Source: an uncultured Lachnospiraceae bacterium
GTDB lineage: Bacteria > Bacillota > Clostridia > Lachnospirales > Lachnospiraceae
Direction: 5' to 3'
NCBI GenBank assembly: GCA_910587105.1
Contig: CAJUMB010000001.1
Span: 1-64,000 of the forward strand
Length of the DNA: 64,000 bases
Under the pieces are notes generated by a model. The model was not told the DNA's origin, did no database searches, and worked only from the letters and a program-made list of their open reading frames with translations. Of this stretch, positions 33,536-42,461 are shown in pieces. A program made the position numbers and the translations under genes. Each line of letters opens with the position of its first letter. The first letter of the stretch is position 1.

Positions 33536-34950
33536 TGGGAAAAATCTGGGAATTCGGTCAATTCGGTAAATCAACGGCTATTGAAGATGAATATGGTAAT
33601 CGGATGACTTACGATGTACTGAATTCGGAAGCCTGTGTCCTAGCTGAGAAAATCGGATGTAGATGTTTGGTGTTTGTGCTTTGCCAGAATAAAATCGGCT
33701 CTGTGCTGGGGTATGTCGGCTTCATCAATAACGCAATCGTTCCGGTTATGGTGAATAGTCATCTTGAGGAAGGACTCCTTCGGAATTTGTTGGCAACTTA
33801 TCAGCCCGCTTACATATGGCTCCCAAAAGAGCAGTTAGAGCTGTTCTCTGGTATGAAGCCGATTCATAAGGCATACGATTATGTTCTGTTGAAGACCAGA
33901 TATAAGAAGGAATATCCACTTTACGACGAATTGGGTCTTCTGATTACCACGTCTGGCTCCACCGGTTCTCCAAAACTAGTAAGACAATCGTATACGAATG
34001 TATTTGATAATGCACAGTCTATTGCAAAGTATCTGAAATTGGATTCAACCGAACGCCCAATTACAATGCTTCCGATGAATTATGTTTACGGTCTGTCTAT
34101 CATCAACTCCCACTTCCTTGTTGGAGCAACAATGCTCTTAACAGATAAGGGGCTAATGCAGAAAGAGTTCTGGACGTTTTTTAAAGAGGCAGACGCAACG
34201 TCCTTTGGCGGTGTGCCATATACCTATGAGATGCTTGACAGACTGCGGTTCTATCGCATGAAACTGCCCTCTCTGCGAACCATGACACAGGCAGGTGGGA
34301 AGATAATTCCTGAGTTGCATGAGAAGTTTGCTAGGTATGCAGAAGAAACGGGGAAAAACTTTGTAGTCATGTATGGTGCTGCAGAAGCAACATCCCGTAT
34401 GGGTTATTTGCCACCTGAACGGGCTGTGGAGAAAAAAGGGTCTATGGGTATTCCGATTCCCGGCGGTACATTCCATCTTGTTGATGCGGATGGCAAGGAG
34501 ATTACTGAGCCGCGGACAACTGGAGAGCTGATTTATGAGGGAAAAAATGTTACACTTGGTTATGCAGAATGCGGTGAAGACTTGGCAAAAGACGATGAGA
34601 GGCATGGCGTTTTTGAAACAGGAGACATGGCGCAGTTTGACGAAGACGGTTTCTATTACATCGTTGGCCGTAAAAAACGTTTTCTGAAGATTTACGGGAA
34701 CCGCGTGAACCTAGATGAAGTGGATCGGCTGATAAAAGGTGGATTCGAGATTGAAGTTGCCAGCGCCGGCGTTGATGATCACATGTATATCTTTGTTACT
34801 GACGGGAAGTACGCTGATTCTGTCCGTGACTTTGTAATTAATAAAACAAAGTTGAATCCTGCCGCTTTCAGGGTAATCGTAATTGACGAGATTCCTAAAA
34901 ATGATTCAGGAAAGACATTATATAAGGAATTGGCGAAGTATTATGAGTAA
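33535..34950 (+). CDS. AMP-forming acyl ligase (ANL superfamily), likely ACP-loading
   Basis: A 471-aa adenylate-forming enzyme, slightly short for the family. The ATP loop TTSGSTGSPK lies at about residues 138-147, the adenylate-binding YGAAEATSRMGY follows, then GELIYEGKNVTLGY and the hinge GRKKRFLKIYGNRVNLDEVD, with the catalytic Lys in PKNDSGKTLYKEL near the C-terminus. It begins inside the ACP stop codon, which strongly suggests it activates a carboxylic acid and transfers it to that ACP. The acid cannot be identified. Confidence 0.92.
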   Translation: MGKIWEFGQFGKSTAIEDEYGNRMTYDVLNSEACVLAEKIGCRCLVFVLCQNKIGSVLGYVGFINNAIVPVMVNSHLEEGLLRNLLATYQPAYIWLPKEQLELFSGMKPIHKAYDYVLLKTRYKKEYPLYDELGLLITTSGSTGSPKLVRQSYTNVFDNAQSIAKYLKLDSTERPITMLPMNYVYGLSIINSHFLVGATMLLTDKGLMQKEFWTFFKEADATSFGGVPYTYEMLDRLRFYRMKLPSLRTMTQAGGKIIPELHEKFARYAEETGKNFVVMYGAAEATSRMGYLPPERAVEKKGSMGIPIPGGTFHLVDADGKEITEPRTTGELIYEGKNVTLGYAECGEDLAKDDERHGVFETGDMAQFDEDGFYYIVGRKKRFLKIYGNRVNLDEVDRLIKGGFEIEVASAGVDDHMYIFVTDGKYADSVRDFVINKTKLNPAAFRVIVIDEIPKNDSGKTLYKELAKYYE

Positions 34951-35638
34951 ACTACAGATGTTCTGTTTTCCATATGCTGGAGGGAACGCTTCATTCTTTG
35001 ATTTGATAGCAAAGGACTTGCAGGAGTTCGACCTTGTAAAGATTGAATATGCTGGACATGGAGCGAGACATAAGGAGCCTTTCTATCAGAATTTTAACGA
35101 GCTTGCGGATGATATTTACCCTTTGCTCAAGAAACGCTATTCTGGCAATGGTTATACACTTTTCGGATACAGTATGGGTACGATTACGCTGGTGGAGATG
35201 CTTAAGAAAATTGTAGATGACCCTGGAATGAGAGAGCCATCTCATGTCTTTTTGGCGGCGCATGAGCCACACTCCAAAGCGGAACTAGCTGAATTTACCG
35301 ATGATAAATTGGATGAATGGGTAAAAAACAAAACGATAAAGTTTGGCGCTGTTCCAGAGAAGCTGATAAATAACAAGAGCTTTTGGAGAATTTACCTGCC
35401 TTTATACCGGGCTGATTATTCCATCATTGGGACGTATAAGTTCGAGGAATTGGACCTGAAAGTAAATATCCCAGCTACCATTTTCTATTCAGAGACGGAT
35501 ACACCGCGAAAAGAGATGGAATTGTGGAGAGACTATTTCATTGGCGAGTGCGAGTATTATGATTTTCCGGGTAACCATTTCTTTATCCAGGAGCATTATC
35601 AAGAGATGGCTCGAATTATGAATGCGAGAATGTGGTGA
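34943..35638 (+). CDS. Type II thioesterase (alpha/beta hydrolase, GrsT-like)
   Basis: A 231-aa hydrolase typical of stand-alone thioesterases of secondary-metabolite clusters. It opens MFCFPYAGGNASFFDLIAKDL; the nucleophile is Ser77 in GYSMGT and the catalytic His lies in GNHFF near the C-terminus. The start overlaps the ligase stop by 8 nt. It may release the acyl group from the ACP, as LuxD does for bacterial luciferase aldehyde, or remove wrongly loaded acyl groups. Confidence 0.92.
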   Translation: MSKLQMFCFPYAGGNASFFDLIAKDLQEFDLVKIEYAGHGARHKEPFYQNFNELADDIYPLLKKRYSGNGYTLFGYSMGTITLVEMLKKIVDDPGMREPSHVFLAAHEPHSKAELAEFTDDKLDEWVKNKTIKFGAVPEKLINNKSFWRIYLPLYRADYSIIGTYKFEELDLKVNIPATIFYSETDTPRKEMELWRDYFIGECEYYDFPGNHFFIQEHYQEMARIMNARMW

Positions 35639-35651
35639 CAAGGAGAACAAT

Positions 35652-36746
35652 ATGATTTTTGAAGAGATATTAAGCATACATCCATATTCTCTTGATAAGG
35701 ATGAGAAAGAAAAACTCTTGACAGGAAGGCTTTTAAAGCTTACAAAGCTCCATCAGGAAAAATGCCTGGAGTACGCCCGAATTCTTGAAAGTATCCATTT
35801 TGATGCTGATAAAGTGAACTCTTATACAGACTTACCTTTTCTTCCAGTTAGACTATTTAAGGAATTGGAACTGAAATCAGTATCAAAAGAAGATGTTGTT
35901 AAGACGATGACATCCTCTGGCACCACAGGACAGACAGTTAGTAAGATATATTTGGATCGTACAACATCCTCCAATCAGCAGAAGACGATGGTAAAAATAG
36001 TCTCTGAGTTTACAGGCTCTGGCCGTATGCCGATGATTATTATCGACTGTCCAAGTGTAGTAAAGAATAGAACAATGTTTTCCGCCCGTGGGGCAGGTAT
36101 TCTCGGTTTTTCCATTTTTGGATCAACAAAGATTTACGCTTTTGATGATGATATGAAACTGGATATTGAAGGGGTGAAAAAGTTTCTTGATAAGTTTCAG
36201 GGGCAGAAGATATTACTCTTTGGTTTTACATTTATGATTTGGCAGCACTTTTACAAGGAGCTGTTAAGATTGGAGGAAGATGGAATCACTTTTGACCTTT
36301 CCAATGGAATCTTGATTCACGGTGGAGGGTGGAAAAAGTTAGTTTCTGAAATGGTAAACCCAGAGGAGTTCCACAAGAAACTAAAAGATGTCTGTGGTCT
36401 GGAAAACATTCATGACTATTATGGCATGGTGGAGCAGACGGGGTGTATCTACATGGAATGTGAATGTGGGTATCTGCACGCCAGCATTTTTTCGGATGTG
36501 ATTACACGCAGACCGATTGATTTCTATGAGTGTGATATCGGAGAGACAGGAATTATTCAAGTGGTTTCTACAATCCCGGAATCCTATCCCGGCCACAGTC
36601 TGTTGACAGAAGATGAAGGGACTATACTTGGCATCGATAACTGCCCGTGCGGACGAAAGGGAAAATACTTCAAAATCAATGGACGGCTTAAGAATGCAGA
36701 GATAAGGGGGTGCAGCGATACCTATGCAGACAAATTTAAATCGTGA
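35652..36746 (+). CDS. LuxE-family acyl-protein synthetase
   Basis: A 364-aa protein of the LuxE/PaaK-like adenylating family, which activates a carboxylic acid with ATP and holds it as a thioester for LuxC. The ATP-binding segment SSGTTGQTVSKIYLD lies near residue 88, followed by NGILIHGGGWKK and YGMVEQTGCIYMECECG. A Cys-rich patch occurs near the C-terminus (DNCPCGRKGKYFK). ATG 35652 has AAGGAG upstream. It overlaps the LuxC-like gene by 23 nt, the gene pair expected for an acid-to-aldehyde reductase. Confidence 0.9.
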   Translation: MIFEEILSIHPYSLDKDEKEKLLTGRLLKLTKLHQEKCLEYARILESIHFDADKVNSYTDLPFLPVRLFKELELKSVSKEDVVKTMTSSGTTGQTVSKIYLDRTTSSNQQKTMVKIVSEFTGSGRMPMIIIDCPSVVKNRTMFSARGAGILGFSIFGSTKIYAFDDDMKLDIEGVKKFLDKFQGQKILLFGFTFMIWQHFYKELLRLEEDGITFDLSNGILIHGGGWKKLVSEMVNPEEFHKKLKDVCGLENIHDYYGMVEQTGCIYMECECGYLHASIFSDVITRRPIDFYECDIGETGIIQVVSTIPESYPGHSLLTEDEGTILGIDNCPCGRKGKYFKINGRLKNAEIRGCSDTYADKFKS

Positions 36747-37938
36747 TGTGCTGAGGAAAGCAATTTATCTCACGGGCAGTGTTGACCTTGCGGCAAGGCT
36801 TCCTTTTATTTCGGCTAAAGTGCCTTTTAACGATATGATAGTAGATTTTCTCAATGATGTGTCCAAAGTGCTGATGGGGAACAGAGATGCAAAGACATAT
36901 TCTGATGTCATTACTTTTGCTTTTTGGATTCGTAAATCGTCTGTTCTAAAACTGAAGGAGCGTTTTGAAAAAAAAGATGAGGCTTTCTATCTTGGCAAGG
37001 GGATTGCTTTCCATATCGCGCCATCCAATGTGCCTGTGAACTTTGCTTATTCTCTTGTGGCAGGTCTGCTGAATGGAAATGCAAATATTGTTCGCGTGTC
37101 GAGTAAAGACTTTGCGCAGGTTGAGATTATTGTTGATGCAGTCAACTGCGTTTTGGAACAGCATACAGAGATGAAGCCATATATTATTCTTGTCCGCTAT
37201 GAAAGAGATAAAGATATTAACGATTTGTTTTCCTCCATCGCGGATATTCGTGTAGTATGGGGAGGAAACAATACTATCGAAGAGTTAAGGAAATCTCCGC
37301 TGCCTCCACGTTCTGTAGAGATTACATTTTCTGACCGTTATTCTCTAGCTGTAATAGATGCAGATTCTTATCTTGAAATTGAAGATAAAGACCGAGTGGC
37401 AGAAGACTTTTATAATGATACGTTCTTCTCAGATCAGAACGCCTGCACCAGTCCCCGCATTGTGATTTGGACAGGAAATCGAATTGAAAAGGCTAAGAAA
37501 ATATTCTGGGATGTGGAACATAAGCTAGTAAAAAAGAAGTACGCTTTTCAGGCAATACAGGGAGTCAATAAGCTGACGAAAAGTTGTCTTATAGCGGTAG
37601 TGGAGCCAGGTGTGAAAGTTGAGGAGCATCCGGACAATTTGATTGTCCGTGTGATTGTTCCAGAGATTAATGATTGCCTGATGGATTACCAGGAAAACAG
37701 CGGCTACTTCTATGAGTATGATTGCAAAGATATTCAGGAAATTCGTGAGCTTTGCAATGATAAACGGTGTCAGACAATAGCATATATTGGGGACAGTAAA
37801 GTGGTTCTTCCGCTGATTGAAGCGGGAGTTAAGGGAATCGACCGTGTAGTGCCAATGGGAAAGACAATGGACTTTGATTTGGTCTGGGATGGATATAATC
37901 TGCCTGCTTTACTTACTAGAACTATAGTACTGGCATAG
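36724..37938 (+). CDS. LuxC-family acyl-CoA/acyl-protein reductase
   Basis: A 404-aa reductase of the LuxC (PF05893-type) family, a branch of the aldehyde dehydrogenase superfamily that reduces an acyl thioester to an aldehyde with NAD(P)H. The nucleotide-binding stretch GIAFHIAPSNVPVNFAYSLV is near residues 93-112 and the catalytic Cys is predicted as C241 in SDQNACTSP. The start overlaps the LuxE-like gene. With LuxE and the thioesterase it forms a luxC-D-E-like set, but no luciferase is present, so the aldehyde must serve another use. Confidence 0.92.
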   Translation: MQTNLNRDVLRKAIYLTGSVDLAARLPFISAKVPFNDMIVDFLNDVSKVLMGNRDAKTYSDVITFAFWIRKSSVLKLKERFEKKDEAFYLGKGIAFHIAPSNVPVNFAYSLVAGLLNGNANIVRVSSKDFAQVEIIVDAVNCVLEQHTEMKPYIILVRYERDKDINDLFSSIADIRVVWGGNNTIEELRKSPLPPRSVEITFSDRYSLAVIDADSYLEIEDKDRVAEDFYNDTFFSDQNACTSPRIVIWTGNRIEKAKKIFWDVEHKLVKKKYAFQAIQGVNKLTKSCLIAVVEPGVKVEEHPDNLIVRVIVPEINDCLMDYQENSGYFYEYDCKDIQEIRELCNDKRCQTIAYIGDSKVVLPLIEAGVKGIDRVVPMGKTMDFDLVWDGYNLPALLTRTIVLA

Positions 37939-37987
37939 ACTGAATGGTCAGGAATGTCTGACATCAATTAACTTGGGAGGTGCAATC

Positions 37988-38728
37988 ATGTTGAAAGGGA
38001 AAAATGCAATTATAACAGGTACGAGGCGGGGCATTGGCCGGGCTACTGTGGAGACTTTTGCTTCATTTGGTGCGAACATATGGGCCTGCGCAAGAAAACA
38101 GGATGATACCTTCGAAGAAGATATGAGGCAGATTTCAGATAGATATTCTGTTTCTATATGGCCGGTTTACTTCGATGTGACTGATGGAGGGCAGATTAAG
38201 GAGGCCGTTCAGTCAATCAGGAAGCAGAAGGTAAGCATAGATGTTCTTGTCAATATGGTCGGTATTGTGGAGGACAGTACGGCTTTTCTGATGACCTCTA
38301 TTGACAAAATGAAGCATCTGTTTGATACGAATTTCTTTGCTGCAACCCTTTTAACACAATATGTATCCCGGCTTATGGCCCGGCAGAGCTGTGGAAGCAT
38401 CGTAAATATCGCTTCCATTGCTGGGCTTGATGGCGAACCTGCTCAGTATGAATATGCAACGAGCAAGGCTGCTATCGTAGGTGCTACTAAGCATCTGGCA
38501 CGTGAGCTCGCTTCCAGTAATATAAGAGTTAATGCGGTTGCTCCTGGAATGGTTGAGACGGAAATGGGAGCGAAAATAGAAAAGAACCTTAGAGACCATA
38601 TGCTGAATAAAGTTATCATGAAACGAATGGGAAAACCTGCAGAGATTGCAAATACAGTTGCATTTCTGGCGAGTGATTACGCCAGCTACATGACAGGGCA
38701 GATTATCAGAGTAGATGGGGGCATGTGA
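37988..38728 (+). CDS. Short-chain dehydrogenase/reductase (FabG-like)
   Basis: A 246-aa classical SDR. The cofactor motif TGTRRGIGRA lies at about residues 12-21, NMVG replaces the usual NNAG at about residue 88, and the catalytic Tyr156-Lys160 pair appears in EYATSKAA; the end has MTGQIIRVDGG. GGGAGG precedes ATG 37988. It stands between the LuxC-like gene and the split transketolase, so it may reduce the aldehyde, ketose or a 3-oxoacyl intermediate. The substrate is unknown. Confidence 0.93.
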   Translation: MLKGKNAIITGTRRGIGRATVETFASFGANIWACARKQDDTFEEDMRQISDRYSVSIWPVYFDVTDGGQIKEAVQSIRKQKVSIDVLVNMVGIVEDSTAFLMTSIDKMKHLFDTNFFAATLLTQYVSRLMARQSCGSIVNIASIAGLDGEPAQYEYATSKAAIVGATKHLARELASSNIRVNAVAPGMVETEMGAKIEKNLRDHMLNKVIMKRMGKPAEIANTVAFLASDYASYMTGQIIRVDGGM

Positions 38729-38729
38729 T

Positions 38730-39554
38730 ATGAAGATGACAAAGGAGTGTATACAGGAGCTTGCATGGAAGATTCGTGATGATGTCCTGGATATGACATA
38801 TCATGCTGGCGTTGAAGGAGGGCACATTGGCGGTGCGTTTTCCGCAGCAGAGATATTGGCAACTTTGTATGGTTCGGAGCTGAGTGTTGATTCAAAGAAG
38901 CCGATAGATTCGGCAAGGGATAGATTTATCCTTAGCAAAGGCCATATTTCCATCGCGCACTATGCTGTACTGAAGGAATGCGGTTTTTTAAACCAGGAAG
39001 ATTTGGATTCTTTTGAAAATAACGGTTCCCAGTACTCTACACATGAAGTGCAGAGTTTGGAGCATGGCATTGAGGTTACCTCTGGCAGCCTAGGTTATGG
39101 GTTATCCATTGGTATTGGCATTGCTCTTTCTGCCAGGAAAAAGAATCAGAGTTACAGGACATTCGTACTCCTTGGCGATGGGGAATGCAATGAGGGCAGT
39201 GTATGGGAAGCAGCTATGGCGGCTGCTAAGTATAAGCTGGACAACTTGATCGCTATTGTGGATAAAAACAGCCAGCAGCTTGACGGTTTTACCACTGAAG
39301 TTATGCCGATCTGCGATATTCAGCAGGTTTTCGAAGGATTCGGCTGGAGTACCATTGTGATTAACGGACATGATGTTGAAGCAATCCAGAAAGCTGTCAG
39401 GGGAAAAGCGGATGGTAAACCTAAAGTTATTATTGCGGAAACTGTCAAGAGTAAGGGCCTTCCCACTATTGAAGGAAAAACTGGCTGGCATCATGCCCGT
39501 GTTACTGAAGAACAGTATATGGAGTTTAAGCAGGCGTTGGAGGGAACGAGATGA
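38730..39554 (+). CDS. Transketolase N-terminal (TPP-binding) subunit
   Basis: A 274-aa protein equal to the N-terminal half of transketolase. The TPP motif begins GDGECNEGSVWEA at about residue 149 and ends DKNSQQLDG; HAGVEGGHIGG near residue 25 supplies substrate-binding histidines. It starts 1 nt after the SDR stop and overlaps the C-terminal subunit gene by ATGA. Split transketolases of this kind occur in secondary-metabolite clusters, where they transfer a two-carbon ketol unit. Here the acceptor may be the LuxC-derived aldehyde. Confidence 0.93.
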   Translation: MKMTKECIQELAWKIRDDVLDMTYHAGVEGGHIGGAFSAAEILATLYGSELSVDSKKPIDSARDRFILSKGHISIAHYAVLKECGFLNQEDLDSFENNGSQYSTHEVQSLEHGIEVTSGSLGYGLSIGIGIALSARKKNQSYRTFVLLGDGECNEGSVWEAAMAAAKYKLDNLIAIVDKNSQQLDGFTTEVMPICDIQQVFEGFGWSTIVINGHDVEAIQKAVRGKADGKPKVIIAETVKSKGLPTIEGKTGWHHARVTEEQYMEFKQALEGTR

Positions 39555-40522
39555 TAGACTTTTCTTCACAGAATATTATGCAATGGTCGCGGATGGGAAT
39601 GAGAAAGGCATACGGCGTCATCTTAAATGAGCTCGCTAACGACTACGACAATATTATCAGTATTGCTGCTGATGTTGCTGATTCTGCAAACTTGTATGAC
39701 TTTGCAGCACAGCATTCAGAACGACATTATAATGCAGGGATTTCCGAGCAGAATATGGTTGCAATGGCTGCAGGTCTGGCAAAAGAAGGGGCCAATGTAT
39801 TTGTGACATCGTTTGCACCTTTTGTATCACTGAGAGTATATGAGGTAATTCGCACACTGGTCTGCTACATGAACCTAAATGTGAAAATGGCTGCTTTATC
39901 CAGTGGCTTTTCTCTTGGTGTACAGGGAGCTACGCACTATGCCCTAGAGGACATTGCGATAATGCGGGCTATCCCGAATCTTCTAGTGCTATCTCCTGCT
40001 GATACAACAGAGATGGCGAAGGCGATGGAATTTCTGGCGAGATATGATGGATCTGCGTATTTGAGATTAACAGGACTACCCGGCAGTGCCGCTGTTTACA
40101 AAGCAGATTATAGGTATGATGTAAATTGTTTTGATGTCATAAGGGAAGGGGAGGATGTTGGGATTTTTGCTACAGGCACACTGGTCAACGAAAGCGTCCG
40201 AGCTGCTCGGCTTCTTACAAAGCATGGAATCAGCACAGGAGTTGTCAATCTTTCTACGCTGAATCCAGTGAAACCTGAGGAAATAGCTAATGAGTGTAGC
40301 AAGTACAGTCTGGTCCTGACTACTGAGGAACATAATATTGTTGGTGGAATCGGCAGTATCATTTCGGAGGCTCTATCAGCAACATCAAAACATCCAAGAC
40401 TGATTCGCATGGGTACGGTGGACAGTAACCAGATTGCTGGTAACTATACTTACATGATGGAAAAAAACGGGTTGACAGCTAAGGCAATTGCGGAAAAAGT
40501 CATACAGGAATTTAACGAATAG
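39551..40522 (+). CDS. Transketolase C-terminal subunit
   Basis: A 323-aa protein with the pyrimidine-binding and C-terminal domains of transketolase. The pyrimidine-domain segment HYNAGISEQNMVAMAAGLA includes the catalytic Glu that activates TPP, and EEHNIVGGIGSIISEAL marks the C-terminal domain. It is translationally coupled (ATGA) to the N-terminal subunit and the two should form one active enzyme in the cytoplasm. Confidence 0.93.
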   Translation: MIDFSSQNIMQWSRMGMRKAYGVILNELANDYDNIISIAADVADSANLYDFAAQHSERHYNAGISEQNMVAMAAGLAKEGANVFVTSFAPFVSLRVYEVIRTLVCYMNLNVKMAALSSGFSLGVQGATHYALEDIAIMRAIPNLLVLSPADTTEMAKAMEFLARYDGSAYLRLTGLPGSAAVYKADYRYDVNCFDVIREGEDVGIFATGTLVNESVRAARLLTKHGISTGVVNLSTLNPVKPEEIANECSKYSLVLTTEEHNIVGGIGSIISEALSATSKHPRLIRMGTVDSNQIAGNYTYMMEKNGLTAKAIAEKVIQEFNE

Positions 40523-40544
40523 TAACGAAGGGCATGGGGAGAGA

Positions 40545-42461
40545 ATGAATTCAGAAAAAATGCATTGCGCCTTAATGAAAAAATGCCAAAAATATGATGT
40601 TATTACTTTTGATGTTTTTGACACTCTCTTGAAACGGGACGTAATGTCTCCCACAGATGTATTCTGTCTTATCGAGCAGGAGTTCGATCAGAAGCATGGC
40701 ATAAAGTCAGGCTTTGCAGAGAAGAGAATATACACAGAATATACCCTCAGAAAAGCTAACAGCCTTCGGGAAGTAACATTAGATGAAATTTATGAAGCAA
40801 TTGATTATTCAAAAGCTCAGAGGCAAGAATTGAAAACATTAGAACTCGCCACAGAAAAAGGGCTGCTACATGCGAATTATCCGTTGAAATATGTCTTTGA
40901 TTACTGTATTGCACAAAAGAAAAAAGTTTTTTTAATCTCTGATATGTACCTTCCGGTTTCTTTTCTTAAAGAGATTCTGAAAGATGCAGGATTTGCAGGT
41001 TATCAGAAGTTTTACCTGTCATGCGAGTATAGAAAAACCAAACTGACAGGAGAGCTGTTTAGAGTTTTCTTGCAGGAAGAAAGAATAAAACGGGATAGTG
41101 TCCTGCACATTGGGGACAGCATCTGTGCAGATGTGCTAGGTTCATTTCGTGCAGGGATTAAATGTTTCCATATTCCTAAAAATACACATAATACTCTCTA
41201 TATGCCTCTGCCAGAAGATAGTTCAGCGTTATCAAAGAGATGTTTATACGCTTTTATAAATTCCCGTGAATGCCGTTGTACTATAAGGTCCGAACAGTTG
41301 GGTTATGAACTGTTAGGTCCATTGATTTATGGATATTGCGTACAGCTGCATAACCATCCAAAACGGAAAGGACGAAAAGTATGGCTGTCTGCGCGTGATA
41401 TGTATTTATTTGAAAAGGCATATAAGTTACTGTATCCAGAGGATGATTTTGAATACATCTACTTATCAAGGAAAAGTCTTAGGCCTATCTATTCAGATGC
41501 AGTGGGAGATCTGGCAAAGTCAGGAGAAGCTTTCCCAGACAAGGAGTATACCCTATCACAAGTAATCGGTTATATGGGCTATGAGTTGGAAGATGCCAAC
41601 ATATCCAAGCTATGTAATCTTGAGGGTAAGAAATACCAGGGGCGCTCATTGGGAGATTATCCAGAGGTGCGGAAAGCACTGGATTCTCCGATTATTGTGA
41701 AAAAGGAAGCTGAATTGGCAGCAGTAGGAAAACAGTATCTTGATAAACATGGGCTATTTTCAGAGCCATTGCTTTTGGCGGATATTGGATGGCATGGGAC
41801 TACCCAGCTTCTTCTTGAAAAGATACGAGAAAAATCATCTCAGATGCCGCCCATTATTGGTTATTACTTAGGGTGTTGCCAGGGGACAAGTAAAAGGATT
41901 GGAAAAGACACTTATGGTACATGGCTATTTGACGAAGAGGATAATCGCCCGTTTATGAGAGGAATCGTGCTTCTTGAGAGCATGATACTGGCACCCCACG
42001 GCAGTACAGTAAGGTTTGAGAAAGAGGGTAGTTCAGTAGTGCCGATATTTGCCGAGGCAGAGAGTGTTCCAAACACCATTCTTGAGATGCAGCAGGGCGC
42101 AATGTCTTTTATCACTGACTTCAAGAAAAGCCTCTTAAGTAATGCTATTACAGTTCATGCTGAAACAGTATGCGCAGGATTCGAAAAATTGGAGATGGCA
42201 CCCAAAAATGAAGAACTGGAGTATATTGGGGAATTGGATTATGAGAATTTCTATCAAACGAAAATAGCAAGCCCCAAAAAGTTCCGGTATTATCTGATCC
42301 ACTGGAAAGCATTGAAAGACGATTTTATGTATGCTGGCTGGAGGACAGGCTTTATGTATCGCCTATTTAAGCTTAGACTTCCATATGGAAAAATTTATGA
42401 TCTGGGAAGATGGGGATGGAAAAAGATAAAGAAATATGATTCTGAAAAATTGGAGGTCTGA
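40545..42461 (+). CDS. Large HAD-superfamily protein of polysaccharide loci
   Basis: A 638-aa protein. The N-terminal part (about residues 15-235) is a HAD hydrolase with the nucleophile motif DVFDTLL (Asp23, Asp26), ISDMYLP as motif II and HIGDSICADV as motif IV. The rest (about 240-638) has no family I recognise; it includes WLSARDMYLFEKAYKLLYP and LLADIGWHGTTQLLL. Proteins of this layout occur beside glycosyltransferases. They may be phosphatases or part of a transferase for glycosyl-phosphate linkages. ATG 40545 follows GGGGAGAG. The gene abuts the GT4 gene directly. Confidence 0.75.
   Translation: MNSEKMHCALMKKCQKYDVITFDVFDTLLKRDVMSPTDVFCLIEQEFDQKHGIKSGFAEKRIYTEYTLRKANSLREVTLDEIYEAIDYSKAQRQELKTLELATEKGLLHANYPLKYVFDYCIAQKKKVFLISDMYLPVSFLKEILKDAGFAGYQKFYLSCEYRKTKLTGELFRVFLQEERIKRDSVLHIGDSICADVLGSFRAGIKCFHIPKNTHNTLYMPLPEDSSALSKRCLYAFINSRECRCTIRSEQLGYELLGPLIYGYCVQLHNHPKRKGRKVWLSARDMYLFEKAYKLLYPEDDFEYIYLSRKSLRPIYSDAVGDLAKSGEAFPDKEYTLSQVIGYMGYELEDANISKLCNLEGKKYQGRSLGDYPEVRKALDSPIIVKKEAELAAVGKQYLDKHGLFSEPLLLADIGWHGTTQLLLEKIREKSSQMPPIIGYYLGCCQGTSKRIGKDTYGTWLFDEEDNRPFMRGIVLLESMILAPHGSTVRFEKEGSSVVPIFAEAESVPNTILEMQQGAMSFITDFKKSLLSNAITVHAETVCAGFEKLEMAPKNEELEYIGELDYENFYQTKIASPKKFRYYLIHWKALKDDFMYAGWRTGFMYRLFKLRLPYGKIYDLGRWGWKKIKKYDSEKLEV

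Noticed and set aside
33293..37938. Bioluminescence (lux) operon
   Set aside because: LuxC- and LuxE-like genes are present with a thioesterase, but no luciferase (luxA/luxB) gene occurs, and the surroundings are polysaccharide genes.
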